Notes: generated by a model from the letters alone, not told the origin. A stretch of 64,000 nt of DNA from Dendrocalamus latiflorus (GCA_017311315.1 CM029636.1:23429695-23493694); one strand, 5' to 3'; counted from the stretch's first letter, positions 1 through 12,802 are shown. Program-made: numbers and translations.

Positions 1-1075
1 CCATCTAGAGGGGGCACGACCTGGAGAAAACCAAACTGTCGCATTATGTGCTGTGGTGTGTAAGCCTCCACCATGTACAAGAACACCAGATGGTGTGTCG
101 TCGCCCATAGCGCCGCGTCCTGCAAGTATTGCAGGGATAGCCCGTACGGCGATACATGCTCCACGAAGTCTACAGTCCATGGACCCTAGATGATGTCGCT
201 GTCATGCAACGATTCAAACTCGTTGTGCCACAGCAAGTAGCACATTGACGGTCTGCCCTTGGCCCAGCGTAGACGGGCACCAGTTCACCGGAAGCCCATA
301 GTGGGCCCGTCTATCAGGTCAGCGAACTCGCTGAACAGGTGCACTGGCATCACGATGGCTGGACGCCCAACTGGAAAGTGGTCCCAACTCCACGGCTACA
401 GGAGCATGTAGCAGACGCACAGGTTGAGGTTATCAGTAATGTCGCACTGGCAAGCGTCACACAACCCCCGATATGTGACGCATAGGACGGTTGATCCCCA
501 GCTATACTAAGGCATCGTTCCAAACTCTGCGTCAACCAAAGACTCGGAGGGAGGGGGGACGAACTTGGTGTTGCAAATATTGCTGTGTGTGGCTGGAAAT
601 ATGCTCCAACCCAAGAGCCACATAAGGTACATGACGAGGTGCGTCCTGATGACCTCGAGTGGTGCATCCTGTGGGCACACACTGAAATTCTTTAGCCAAG
701 CGTGGGGGACACAACGAGCACCCTCCGGGATGGTAGGCTGAACTGGTCCACCAGCCTCTCTTTCCAGTCCACTAGCGCAGGGGCTGAAACAAGTACGTTA
801 CCCTGGAGAGGAGACCGGTCAAGAACGAGATGTCCTGCAGAGTGATCATCGTCTCACCCTACCAAAGTGGAATGTGTGCATCTCGGGCATCCACCTGTCT
901 ACTAGTGCTGTGAGCAGGGCGTCGTCGATGGTGAACTCGCGTCCGACGGTGACAAGCCTCGCAAAGGGTAATTAGCCCGTGGCCCGTAGGATTGGGACGT
1001 AGCGTTCGTCTAGCTCCCATAGATCCCTCTTACCCTGCAGCTTGAAGGGCGAAGGGCCTGTCGCGTCACCCGTCA
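1..1075 (-). pseudogene. Plant mobile domain (PMD) protein remnant
   Basis: Conceptual translation of the minus strand gives broken pieces of a PMD protein, the family found in MULE and Gypsy elements and in the Arabidopsis MAIN/MAIL proteins. Near 900-1070 I read FTIDDALLTALVDRW and MPEMHTFHFG. After a frame change at about 860 follows TLQDISFLTGL, the usual 'LQDVSxLLGLP' block. Near 1-240 come WHNEFESLHDSDII and, after a stop, AYTPQHIMRQFGFLQVVPPL, the family's C-terminal 'PxRVMRQFG' block. Several stops and frameshifts are present, so this is not a working gene, and it runs off the left edge of the window. Whether it came from a transposon or from a domesticated copy cannot be told here. 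It lies about 180 bp downstream of the truncated NYN/LOTUS gene on the same strand. Confidence 0.72.
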
Positions 1076-1254
1076 TCCATGAGTGGTAACGGACATACTA
1101 CAGACTTGTGTTGCACTAACTGTAAGTCTTGACTTAAAATGTGCACAATTTTGAGTTTCAGGTCAAATCCCCAACATTTTCTAATTATTTAAAAGTAAGA
1201 TCTAAAGCGATCCAAAAAGGCATGAATTAAAATATAAAGGATTAAAAGTTTTAC

Positions 1255-3108
1255 CTTGTCTTTGCTTTCGAAACAAGCTCAGACCCAAGGGGTTTTGATA
1301 ACTGTTGCTCTAAAACTTCCCACGAGTAAGATTTTGTGAATATGTCATGAACCACTTGTTGTCCACTTCCACAAGTTGAAGCATTTAAAGATTCAGATTC
1401 CTCAATTGAATTTGTCCTTGCTACATCAATGACATTTTGATTGGTTGTACTGTTATCTGCATCTGTTTTTCCAAATTTCCACCACCCCGTTGCCCAGCTA
1501 TATAAGCCCTCACCCATTTTGAAAGTATCATCCCTTTTTCCAGCTTTACCCATGGGAACAGATGCAGGTCCACTACACAGTTCCGAGTTCTGGCTAATTG
1601 ATGGATCACTCTTTAACTTTCCCATATCTTCCCCATGCTATAATTTTTCAGAACGGTCATCCTCGGATAAAGTTGAAAAATTAGCAATTACTGTGCTATC
1701 AGTTCCATCTGAGCTGCCATTTCGGGAAGAGGTCTTGTGGATCCTCTTCAAAAGCCTCCTATGCTGATCAGCATTATGATCTTGCTGAGGAGTTCGCAAA
1801 TCATCAACCACTTCAGCAGAAGTGCTTTCACTATGTGGAGAAAGCTCAGGCTTAGCAGTCTCAGAGCCATTCCACAGTATCCAGATCCTTTTGAATAGCC
1901 CATCTTTGTTAACAGTATTTTCCACCCATGAGGAAGAGGGAGTTCCAGGGGCAGTCCTTGCATCAACTTCCTTGTGGTTGGCACATGATTCTGGCTCTGC
2001 ATTCAAATCAGCTGTTGGGGAAGATGACACATCCGATGGGGAAGATGAGACAGAAAATGTCGGTGGACTCTCATCTACAGTCTGCATGAAGATTCCGTCT
2101 CCGACAATACTTTCAGAAGAATTTAGGGTCTTAGAATTTTGTTCAGAAAAAGAAGTTGACACAGAGGATGAAGGTATCTTATCATTTGGTGTTCGAGTGA
2201 GGTCATTGTCCCTGACATTACTATGAGAAGAACTCAGGGTTTTAAAACTTTGTTCAGGCACTAGTAATCTTCTGTTGACACCAATCACATATGGCTGGTC
2301 TTCACCAGGTGGAGGATTAATGAATTCCACAATATCTGGCATCGATTGGAGAAGGCAAGAGAACTTGTTGTGGCCAAAGAAATCCTTACCCAGATACACA
2401 TCGTTCTTTTTAAGCTCTGATCGAAGCAATGGTACGCTCACCCCATGGGGATATGAAGATAGTGCCTCCCGAATGCCATTAACAGCATATTTGGGGATTG
2501 GACAATGCTTGGAATCAGATGGTACTGCAATGGATTTTGGACAATGCTTGGAATCAGATGGCACTGCAATGGGTTCCTCTGATTCTGTGTCCAGCAAGGG
2601 GTCGTCAAGGGCTCCTTTGCAGTGACCATACCATGATCCAAATAAACAATCGGGTGGGTGGTTAAATTGTTTGGCAACGGCGGTGACCTATAGCTTTTGA
2701 CTGAAATTTTTGAATTTTGACTGTTTATGATACAAATTATGGAGAAAGATACTTACTTGCGATTTTGACTGGTATAGATGTTGAGTTTTTAATGTATACA
2801 TTGTTTAACTTGTAGACCCTGTTTTGAGAAAATACTCCGTTTGAAAGTTAGGTATTATAATAAAAATCAAAAGCCGTCAAATTTAGAGAAAAAGAAAAGG
2901 CCCATAATTGTTGCCGTACTGCACAGTACACTGGTAGCACTACTGGGGCAGGCAAGCAGTACGTTATAGTTGCTCATTCGCAAACGATGCAAAATGGTTG
3001 TGAAATCTTTATCCCCGGATACCAGGAAAAAATGGACTGGTGGGGGATTCTGAGCAATCCAGTCGACAAGATCAGCCATAAATGACCTGTCAGAACTATT
3101 CTTTCCAC
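1255..3108 (-). pseudogene. Truncated NYN/LOTUS (MARF1/limkain-b1-like) RNA-binding nuclease gene
   Basis: Two exon-like blocks are visible. The block at about 2895-3108 starts after a TATAG acceptor and encodes SSDRSFMADLVDWIAQNPPP and FFLVSGDKDFTTILHRLRM, the second half of an NYN (PIN-like) nuclease domain with its acidic SGDKDF motif. The block at 1255-2692 starts after an acceptor (CTATAG) and encodes FNHPPDCLFGSWYGHCKG, then an OST-HTH/LOTUS domain (AVNGIREALSSYPHGVSVP to SCLLQSMPDIVEFINPP) and a Ser-rich tail. It ends at a clean donor (AAG|GTAAAA, exon end 1255). One in-frame TAG (1638-1640) interrupts the tail, yet the same frame stays open for another 128 codons. The N-terminal half of the NYN domain, the exon expected between the two blocks (WPWDALARG-like in relatives) and all exons after 1255 are missing. 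Family members bind and cut RNA or RNA G-quadruplexes. This copy looks like a gene fragment. Confidence 0.7.
2500..2577 (-). repeat. 39-bp tandem duplication inside the LOTUS exon
   Basis: Two adjacent, nearly identical 39-bp units encode the repeated peptide SIAVPSDSKHCP (13-residue period) just before the LOTUS domain. The repeat keeps the reading frame. It differs at one or two positions between copies, so it is fairly recent. Confidence 0.8.
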
Positions 3109-5109
3109 CTATATTATGGCAATAGCATTATTAGTTGAACAAGAAGAAAACAGCATTATTAGTAGAACAAGGAGAAACTACAATACTACATAAGCAAGCA
3201 TATACGGGAAAAATAAAGGAAATTACAGAATGCCAAATTTGAAATAATTTAAGGAGTACTGATGGGAAATGCTAACATTGCTACTTCCAATTTTTAAATT
3301 TTGGCTATTTATGAGAGGTAGTACGCAGAGTAAAATAGTCGTATATGATTTTAGCCGATACAGTTAAACTTAGTATACTTTTTATTACAATTTTTCTGTT
3401 GATCTCATCTTTAAAAAACACATAATTTAAATACCAGTATTATAGTATAACCATAAATTATAAATAAAAAGAACTCGGCCAACGTAAAACGGATAGCCTA
3501 GGTTGCATGCTACGATGGAGATTTTTTTGTGTACTACTGCGTGATTTTGCCACAGTACCAAACAGATCTCAACATTTGTCTGTTCATCCGATTGCTAGAA
3601 AGTAAAATTATAGTACTGCAGTTCACAAAGTCAGACGATTCGGATCCAATGGTGTGGCACTCTCCCTCTCAATTCTAAGGACCCTTTTAAGCACTTTGAT
3701 CATGTTCTAAATATTACGATATAAACATATATTTAAATTTAATTATAGCATATTCAACAAAGATATAAATATGATATAAAAGGCATATAAATCACTTAAT
3801 CAACACATAAACATATGAACTTTCCAAATCATTGAAGCGGAAGCTTATGCCCAATATAAACATAACATGTATGACCAAATTAGGCAAGTTAATCATATTT
3901 TGAATGATATATATTGCTCTCAGAAGACTAGTTGCCACAAGATTTAGTCTTAGCCATCTCCGCTATGACAAAATAAAATCTTAATTATATATGACAGTTA
4001 TAGATTAGATCTTGAGCTCAAATTAAATCTTGCCATCAAAGAGGCTAACAGATCATTAACATAATTTACTGACCAATATGAATGACTCCAAATCAATCTA
4101 ACATCCAGCTATCATGAATTTTATTGATTAAAACCGAATTTGGCAATTAGCTAAAGTGATCTAAAACAATCTCAGATCACGGAACTGATGAACCACTTGG
4201 ATTCATACATCCACAAAAAAAATAGCGAAAGAAACCAAAGTAGAAACTAAAAATGGACTAACCATAACAGGAACTGGAAAAGAAGAGCAAAAAGCAGACC
4301 CAAGCTACACATCTGAACAATTGAAGTCACAGATCAAAGGCCAAAGGGCATCCAAGCCACATGAAGCGATCAATGGTTGCACATGAAAAGTTACAAGCAG
4401 CAATGGCCCCTCCTGCTCACAAAGCAACACCCCATGTTCTCCAAGTACAGGACCATGTTCCTGCCTTGATGCATTCAGCGATCAGTGGCACCAACATGCC
4501 ATGTTTTCAGTACCAGATGAACCAAAGCAGCAGAATATTTTCATCAGTTCTTGCATTGATCAGAAGAGTGAATAGCCAAAAGGACAGCAGCTAATAATGC
4601 AATCATTACAATGTTTGGACATCTGCTCAAAAGACGTAATAAATATTCGTCCACCAAGGAAAATGTTCTTCAAGCGACAGCATCAATCAGGACATCAATA
4701 AGATTAACTTGGGAGGATTACCAAAGAAATTCGGACCAGGATTCATGAAATAAATTGGCAATGCCACATATTACATATCTCAGAGATGAATGTACAGGGG
4801 AAATGATAATGTGACTCACACGAAATCTCTTACAAAAGATTGTGGTAGACAGTTTAATACTTTTTAACACTAGCACCAAGTTTGGCGTGAAAATAAACAG
4901 GAACATGCAATATATGATTCAGCAATGGTTAAATATAGCAGCCACTGAAAACATTAGGAGTCTAGAAGGTACACAATTTTGATCCAATAAACAAAATCTG
5001 GCAATACAGCTCAATGGAACCCCAGCAAATCTCAAACATAGTAGCTTACATAGCAAGGACTTGAAAAAAGATCAGCCAGAATAGAGTAGAAAGACCAAGA
5101 ACCCAGAGC
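3109..5109. other. AT-rich intergenic region
   Basis: About 2 kb of AT-rich sequence with no recognisable protein, RNA gene or clear transposon end. The right part (roughly 4600-5109) should hold the 3'UTR of the minus-strand actin gene. I could not place its poly(A) site with confidence. Confidence 0.6.
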
Positions 5110-6541
<1,432 letters not shown>

Positions 6542-7253
6542 CTGTTGCACAGATTTAATCTATTAGTGCCAACACAAAAGAAAAAACCACTCCCAAAAAA
6601 AAAAAGTCCTCCACAAATCTCCACATTAGTCCAATGCAGCAGCAATGTTAGCATCTATAGGACACAGCATCTGTGCTTAATAAGTTGTACTCTGTATTTT
6701 GCTGCCATTTCTCTAATAGCAAGCAATTAAACGACACAGAGATTATATAGAGCATTATGGCTTCCAAATCATCTACATTTTGATCAAGAAACCACACATG
6801 AACATCCACTTATATGTGCCCATTTCTTGGCCGTTCTACTCTACTAAAACATAATCTATGCCCATGTCTTGGCTATTACTCACAAATTCTTGAACCGGGA
6901 AAAAGGACAAGACAAGAACAGCAAACACATGCCAAAGTATATCACAAAAGGGCTCAAATTTTTTGGTAACCAATCAGATCTAACAAGCCCAAGAACTGGA
7001 TCCACAGTTCTTTAGAACCTCCCGGCCCAGCCACGAACAAGTTGCAGTCAAGCAACACGCTTCCATGGCCAAATTGGCGGCGCTAATATGCGGTTCGCGC
7101 ATCTCAGCTCCCCGGCTAGGCCCGACGCCGCGCTCGCCTTCCTCCGCTCGCAGGGCCTCGGCCGCGCGCAGACCCGCGAGTTAGCCTTTCGTAGCACAAA
7201 GAATATGGAAAAGAAAATCGCAAACAAATGCGTAGATACTTTTCTATGCTTAC

Positions 7254-7378
7254 CCGGGGATCTAGGGGAACCTGCCCGCCTGAAGCCCTTCCACCGAGAT
7301 GGGCGGGGCGGAAGCTGCAAGAAGCAGAGGAGGAGGTGGTGGTGGGCGGTGGCAAGCTAGGCAGAGGCAGGAGAGCCA
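7254..7378 (-). other. Actin 5'UTR exon and leader intron (intron 6542-7253)
   Basis: Plant actin genes usually carry an untranslated first exon and a long leader intron. Here a GC-rich block ends in a consensus donor (CCCCGG|GTAAGC, exon end 7254). The matching acceptor (TGCAACAG|A) lies at 6542, 13 nt before the ATG at 6528, giving a 712-bp leader intron. The transcription start is inferred from the TATA box at 7404-7411, so the 5' edge (about 7375-7380) is an estimate. Confidence 0.68.
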
Positions 7379-7403
7379 GGGGCTAGGCTTGGCATTGTGT
7401 CCT

Positions 7404-7411
7404 CTTTTATA
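7404..7411 (-). promoter_or_regulatory. TATA box of the actin gene
   Basis: TATAAAAG on the minus strand, about 25-30 bp upstream of the inferred start of the untranslated first exon. It is the only good TATA match in the right position. Confidence 0.62.
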
Positions 7412-7726
7412 CTATGCACATCCTTTTTTTTCCTCAACTCTCTCTTGCTTTTCTTGAAAAGAGAATTAAAATATTTTTCTTTCACTTTCATGGAAAAAAA
7501 TGGATACAGGGGAATAGATGGGCATAATAATATCATCTTAGCCCTACTCTTTTCCATTATTGAGACTTATTTGAGCTAAGTTTTGATAAATAAACTCCTT
7601 TATAAAGAATTATGCTTTGAATCCTCGAAAAAATTCTGCTTCGAAATGGTAGCATTTTGTATCGCCATTTTTTTTTAACGAAAGTATGTGATTCTATTTT
7701 TTTATTTTGCCGTGTTAAAAAGATTA

Positions 7727-8212
7727 AGCCCATTTTACCCCCTGAACTTTACAAAAGTACATATAACACCATAAACTACAAAATTAGGTATTTAACCCCA
7801 TAAACTTACAAAAACGTGTCAATTTATACCCTAAAACGGTTTTGATGATATGGATCCCACTCAAGATGGTTTTTGTCATATTCATAGCCACATTATCGAG
7901 TTCCGTAATAAGGATTCCAATTCTAGGGCGACATAGTGGACCTCGTTTTCACTCCTTTTCTCTCTATACACATTCCCTTTCTCTTTATCATTATCATAAT
8001 TATCCCTTCTATCATTTAGATCTGCATCATTAAAAAATCGATGACATGGCTGCTAACATAGCAAAAACCACTGAGTTAGATTCTCCTTAGCAAAACCGTC
8101 ATAGAATGTAAATCAACCTTGTTTTGTAAAGTTTAAGATGCTAAATATCCGGTTTTATAATTAAAGACATAAAGTTGACTTTTCTGAAAGTTTAGGGGGG
8201 TGTAAAAGGGCT
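7727..8212. mobile_element. ~486-bp terminal-inverted-repeat element (MITE-like)
   Basis: The left end (AGCCCATTTTACCCCCTGAA) and the inverted right end (AGCCCTTTTACACCCCCCTA) form imperfect inverted repeats of about 30 bp. TA dinucleotides flank both ends (7725-7726 and 8213-8214), as expected for a TA target duplication. The interior has no coding capacity. TA alone is weak evidence, so assignment to Stowaway/Tc1-mariner is tentative. Confidence 0.5.
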
Positions 8213-8260
8213 TATTCCAAAAAATTATTAGATCCATTAGCCAATAGTATTATTGGATTT

Positions 8261-8284
8261 GGGGGGGGGGGGGGGGGGGGGGGG
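8261..8284. repeat. Poly-G run (24 G)
   Basis: An uninterrupted run of 24 guanines just right of the TIR element. It is prone to G-quadruplex formation and to replication or sequencing slippage. Confidence 0.9.
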
Positions 8285-8573
8285 ATAAAAAGGTTTGTGA
8301 CCCAGCCAAAAATAATTGAAAAGGGAACCTTACGCCATCCCATGGTCAGTCATGAATCTCCTACTTGGCAAATAATTTGCTCAACTCCAGTTGTCAAGCA
8401 GGAGAAAGTACGACCATGAAATGGGGCATCACCTGCAAATTAGTCCATCCCAAACAGCCATGTTAGCAACAATTTATTCCAACCAATACAAGGGGTCAAA
8501 ATGCTAATGTCGGTTTCTAAAAGAAACCCTCAAAACTTCTTTATCAAAGGAAAGAAAGCTCCAATTGTACAGC

Positions 8574-8781
8574 AATTAATTCCTTCCACAAAAAAATATA
8601 AGCGGAAGAACCTGAGGGTTTTCTATAAATCAATTATAGAATAATTAATTCCTTCCAATTATTAGAGAGCAAAAATTATTAGAGAGAGAGAGAGATAGAG
8701 AACCTGATCAATTAATTCCTTCCACAAAAAATATAAGCGGTCCAAGATCAAAGCGGGGAAAAAGAGCAAAATAAAGAGAGG

Positions 8782-8813
<32 letters not shown>

Positions 8814-8830
8814 ATAAAGAACCTGATGCT
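8574..8830. repeat. Partly duplicated block with (GA)n and (TC)n tracts
   Basis: A ~32-bp unit (AATTAATTCCTTCCACAAAA..ATAAGCGG) occurs at 8574-8606 and 8709-8740, with a partial copy at 8641-8658. AGAACCTGA follows or precedes the copies. A (GA)n tract (8681-8700) and a (TC)14 tract (8784-8812) lie in opposite purine/pyrimidine polarity and could pair as a hairpin. No gene is seen. Confidence 0.75.
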
Positions 8831-9013
8831 AGAATGAGCTGGCGACGGATGGAGAGCGTGGACCGTACGATTGATCCGACGTGGGTCCATGCCAAGGCGT
8901 GTGCGCACGCCCATTGATCCCACTCTCGCTTCGCTGGCACCTGCTTGGGCCTGGGCCTTCCTTTCAGTTGTCCCAGCTCACCAAATACTATTCCATGCGT
9001 TTCCTTCTTCTTC

Positions 9014-9014
<1 letters not shown>

Positions 9015-9050
<36 letters not shown>
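9015..9050. repeat. (TTA)12 microsatellite
   Basis: Twelve uninterrupted TTA units. Adjacent sequence is non-coding. Confidence 0.9.
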
Positions 9051-9997
9051 GTTATCCAGCTCTCTCTAAAAAAACCCTATCCAGCTTGTTCCTCTTTCAA
9101 AAATAAAATAAAATAATAGTAATAAACCCAGCTTGTACCTAAATCTTGAGAAAAAGAAGCCAGCTTGTGCCTCCGAAGCATATGATTACTTAATCTAATA
9201 ATAACGGCCACTCGGTATACATGGTTTTGAACTAGACAATTATTTGCAGTTAGTCCTTTGCACGATGGCCTTCAACTCAACTAACCTTAACCCAACTTTA
9301 AAATTGGCATGAGAAAATCTAATGGATGGTATACCGTTCGAGTCTTATCTTGACGGCGTATCATCTAACCATTGCTTAAGACCTATATGACATGTTCAAA
9401 CAGTTTGATGTGCTCCTCATCCATCCGCTTCTTATCCATTCACTTTTAGCGTTGTTCTTACACTCCTCTCTCCGTGTCAACGGCAACGGCAACGGCAACA
9501 CAACAGCCACGTGCTCTTCTTCTCCCTGTCTCCGATCTAAGAAACAGAGCAGAGCAGAGTAGCACATCAAGAAGCACCGATGGTATGAAGCTTAGGTCAC
9601 CGACCTTGTGGTGTGGGCCGCCCTGTCCCTACCATTGCCGGTGGAAGGGCCAACGCAGGGCTAGGGTGGGAGGACGGTGGTGGTGGGGGTCTGGATGGAC
9701 GCCGCCTGGCAGGGAGCTAGTCACCTGGGTGCTCGCTAAGGTTGTTGCCGCTGGCGACCGCGTCGTCGCGCTCCACGTTGCCACAAGCACCGCCGCCGTT
9801 GCATATTTGTGCGTGTTTTTGTCTTCCTCTTCCATGGCCTCTTTATCAAGCTGCTCTTGATCCCCACTAGTTAGTTAGTTAGCTTGACATTTGTTGCTGC
9901 GATTTTGTTCTTGATTCATAGAAGGAGCATTGGAATTGGAAATGGTGGAGAAGATCAGAGTTACTGATTCGCTCGTCTCAGTGCTGAGCGTGTATGA
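9051..9997. other. Intergenic, no recognised gene
   Basis: A 128-codon open frame (9474-9860, plus) has a low-complexity start (STATATATQQ) and no motif I recognise. I do not call it a gene. The rest shows nothing clear. Confidence 0.5.
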
Positions 9998-10365
9998 TTG
10001 CTTCTGTTTCATAAAGTTTCAGAAAGTTTTTTGTAGCGGATTCACGAAGTTGGTAGTTTTTTGTAGTGAATTTGTGAAGTTGAACTTCAAATTTCATGAG
10101 GTTTTATAAAGTTTCAGGAGATTTCATGACTAAATTTCATGAGGTTTCATAACTAAGTTTCATTGTGTTTCATTAAGTTTCAGGAAGTTTTACGTCTAAG
10201 TTGATTAAGTTTTATAAGATTTTATGTCTAAGTTTCTTAGTATTTTATTAGGTTTCATAAAGTTTTAGAAGGCTTTATGTCTAAGTTGGTTAAGTTTCAT
10301 GAAGTACGTTCGAAACTATCTGAAACCTCATGAAACTCATGAAATTTAGATGAAACCCGGTGAAC
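9998..10365. repeat. Degenerate GTTTCAT / AAGTTTCATGA array
   Basis: About 370 bp built from many variants of GTTTCATAAAGTTTCAGGAA and AAGTTTCATGAGGTTTCAT, spaced irregularly by 10-35 bp. Near 10310-10360 the motif turns to the other strand (TGAAACCTCATGAAACTCA). It is non-coding and resembles subterminal motif arrays of DNA transposons, but I cannot name a family. Confidence 0.65.
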
Positions 10366-10704
10366 CTTGTCTATACTATTAGAATCCTTTCTAACGGTAT
10401 ACCATGCGCTAGCATGAATCCCTTGGCATTTGATCCATGCACGTTCGCATTAGCCTTTGAGCTGACCACAAAGTTTAGGTTCTCGGTTCGGTCCATGTAG
10501 AGGTGTGGGAGGTGCTGACACCTCTAGCAAATCTAACCATCCATGAATTAGGGACACTAATGCCTTTTAACTTCTTTCTACTGTAGAGAATGAATCAGCC
10601 ACGAGGCACACGACTCCATGTCATCCACAGCGGTTGAAGCAAAAAAGAAAAAAAGGGGATCGATCGAACTTGTCGGCCGTCCCGTCCGGATGACAATGGT
10701 GGAG

Positions 10705-11045
10705 GAAATCTCGGCGATTTGGCCCCCGTCCAGCGCAAGTGCTGCTTGTCGCCAGTAGCCAACCACGGGCTATAATCTCAGCGAGTCGGCCTCGTCGTAC
10801 ACAGGGGCGGCTCCTTGTCAATCATCCGAGTGACCAGGCGACAGTAATCCCAACAATTTGGGCCCCATCTGGCGCACCTGCTGCTTGTCTCTCGTCGCCG
10901 ACCATGGGTTGTAATATCAGCGAGTCGGCCTCATCGTACACAGAGGCAGCTCCTTGTTGGCCCTCCTGTCCGAGTGAGCACGGCGGCGATAATCTCAGCG
11001 ATTTGGCCCCCATTAAGCGAACCTGCTACCCATCGCGCATTGTCG
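10705..11045. repeat. ~143-bp tandem repeat, about 2.3 copies
   Basis: Units start at about 10711, 10851 and 10996. Shared blocks are GATTTGGCCCCC, TGCTGCTTGTC, AATCTCAGCGAGTCGGCCTC and GGCTCCTTGT. Copies differ by about 15-20 percent by eye. Overlapping open frames on both strands are by-products of the repeat. Confidence 0.75.
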
Positions 11046-11889
11046 ATTAGCAAGACGGTGAATTCTTCTACTAATATTCAATACTAATTCACTATTACTT
11101 TTTCTACCAAGACGATGAGGATCGCAACCTGAATTGCTTGAGCTCCTATCAGGAGTAAAAGGCCTTGTGCTGTTATCGATTGGTTCTCTACCAATTGTCT
11201 GAGCAGCTAGAAAATTAGTATTAGGTGGCACGAGCGGACAATATGGGCGACATCCTCAGCGGAGGAGCCTACGACGGCGGCCTCCGATGTGAGGCGGCGG
11301 AGCCGAGGAGGAAACTCTGCAATGCTTGTAGCAGAGCCGCGGCGTCGGAGCTCAGCTAGGAGGAGTGGAGGAATTGGACTCGTGGTGGGCGTGCAGGACA
11401 GCGAACTGCTTTTGCGTTGTAACTTGTACGACAACGAGTTCTAGGGGCAAAATTACTTCTTTGTCCACTTCGCTAGCACCACCCCTTCGCACCGCTCAGT
11501 GGCACCGGAGGTGTCAAGGCCACGACAACCATTGGATGGACTATATTTGACGGTTGAGAATAATCGAATGGACTAAACCAGAACTCCCTGTTTGGGTTGC
11601 ATTAGGATTTTGGTAGAACATCCTAAGAGAGTGGATGTTTTCTTTCCTGCGAATTTCCACGGTTGCAGAGTGGACGACGGTGAGTCGACTGGCGGGCAAG
11701 GAGATTCAAAGGTCTTTTTTAGCTTATTGTTTCTCCTGAACAAATAAATGGGACGGGTTTTTCTGTTATTTTTTTGAAGCGGCTTATCGAGACAGTATTT
11801 TTGAAGTGACTTATCGGTATTCGGTTTGTTCGCATGAATACTCATACTAGAACCAAAAACCATCAGTTATAGCTAAAAACTATGAAAAG
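11046..11889. other. Intergenic, no recognised gene
   Basis: A GC-rich part (11230-11550) and an AT-rich part. Short open frames on both strands show no recognisable domain. It is probably old sequence downstream of the NLR remnant. Confidence 0.45.
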
Positions 11890-12447
11890 AACCCACCCGA
11901 CGACGTTGATACTCTTCTTCTGCATCGATTGATGCCACCTAGCTCGCAGGGAGCTCGTTGCCGTCCTACCTCACCGCAACTTTTCTATTACTAGTAGGCA
12001 GCAAAATCTTGCTTCCAGATGCGTCACTGTTTTAGAAACCCCATGAATTGTTCCTAGTCATCTCGGTGCTCATGCGGTCATGCCAAGCGTCAACCAAGAC
12101 AAAGTGGAAACTTCTCACCGCTCAACTTGTCTGAAATTACTTTGATCAAGTGTGGTTGGGCATGAAGATCCGATTCTTCTCAGAAACAGCTTCAAAATAG
12201 CTTTCCGATAAGCTTCGGCACATCAAACTCTTGAGACACATGGACCTGATATATTGCAACTTGAAAATGCTTCTTTATCTTTTGTTATCATCATAGATGT
12301 GTTTGGCTAAAGTAGTTTTGCTAGACCCACCTAGACCGACGATAGAAACTATCAAGATTTTCTCTCCATTAGTTTCTACTAGCTTCTCCTCATTCCTTAC
12401 ACATTGTTGGACGAGATTTTATAAAAGCGCTAATATAATCTCATGTG
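11890..12447 (-). pseudogene. NB-ARC (NLR resistance protein) fragment
   Basis: Minus-strand translation gives EKILIVSIVGLGGSSKTTLA at about 12300-12370, a P-loop (GxGGxGKTT with the second conserved Gly changed to Ser). In changing frames follow a kinase-2-like piece (FVLVDAWHD, about 12075-12100) and an RNBS-B-like piece (GSKILLPT, about 12000-12015). Order and spacing fit an NB-ARC ATPase domain of a plant intracellular immune receptor. Several stops and frameshifts show decay. No LRR or coiled-coil domain was found. The fragment ends at 12447, where a Copia element was inserted. Sequence beyond the element's far end (19262 on) shows no clear continuation. Confidence 0.7.
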
Positions 12448-12452
12448 ATAAT

Positions 12453-12800
12453 TGTTGCATGTAATTTAGACTTAACCGGGTTGTTGGTTTAGTTGGTGGG
12501 TGCGCGTATGGTTCAGTTACCTCGTGTGTCTTTCTTTCTGTTGCTGCGAGGTGTGCGTCCGAGTCATAGGGGTTAAGACCGAAAAAACTAGATCATAGTG
12601 CTTAGTATTGGCTATAGCCAAAACGGTTTATGTTCAAGTTAATGTGTTGTGTATCGAGTGGAGAAATAATCGGAAAATTGCTCCAAAATACTCTGTCTCT
12701 GAACACATTCTGTTCTTCTCTGAACATTACTATTTATCTTCCAAAAATACAAAATCTGAGTGATTGCTTGGGTGTGTAGATCTTAGGCTTAATTCCAACA
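12453..12800 (+). repeat. Copia 5' LTR
   Basis: TG..CA-bounded direct repeat of the copy at 18912-19256. It is directly followed by the primer-binding site. Confidence 0.92.
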
Positions 12801-12802
12801 CT

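Noticed and set aside
9474..9860. 128-codon plus-strand frame near the GTTTCAT array
   Set aside because: Low-complexity start, no domain, GC-skewed. No evidence that it is a gene.
9325..10409. Candidate transposon bounded by inverted ATGGTATACCGTT
   Set aside because: Only 13 bp match, the core GGTATACC is itself palindromic, and no target duplication is seen. Kept only as a hint under the array finding.
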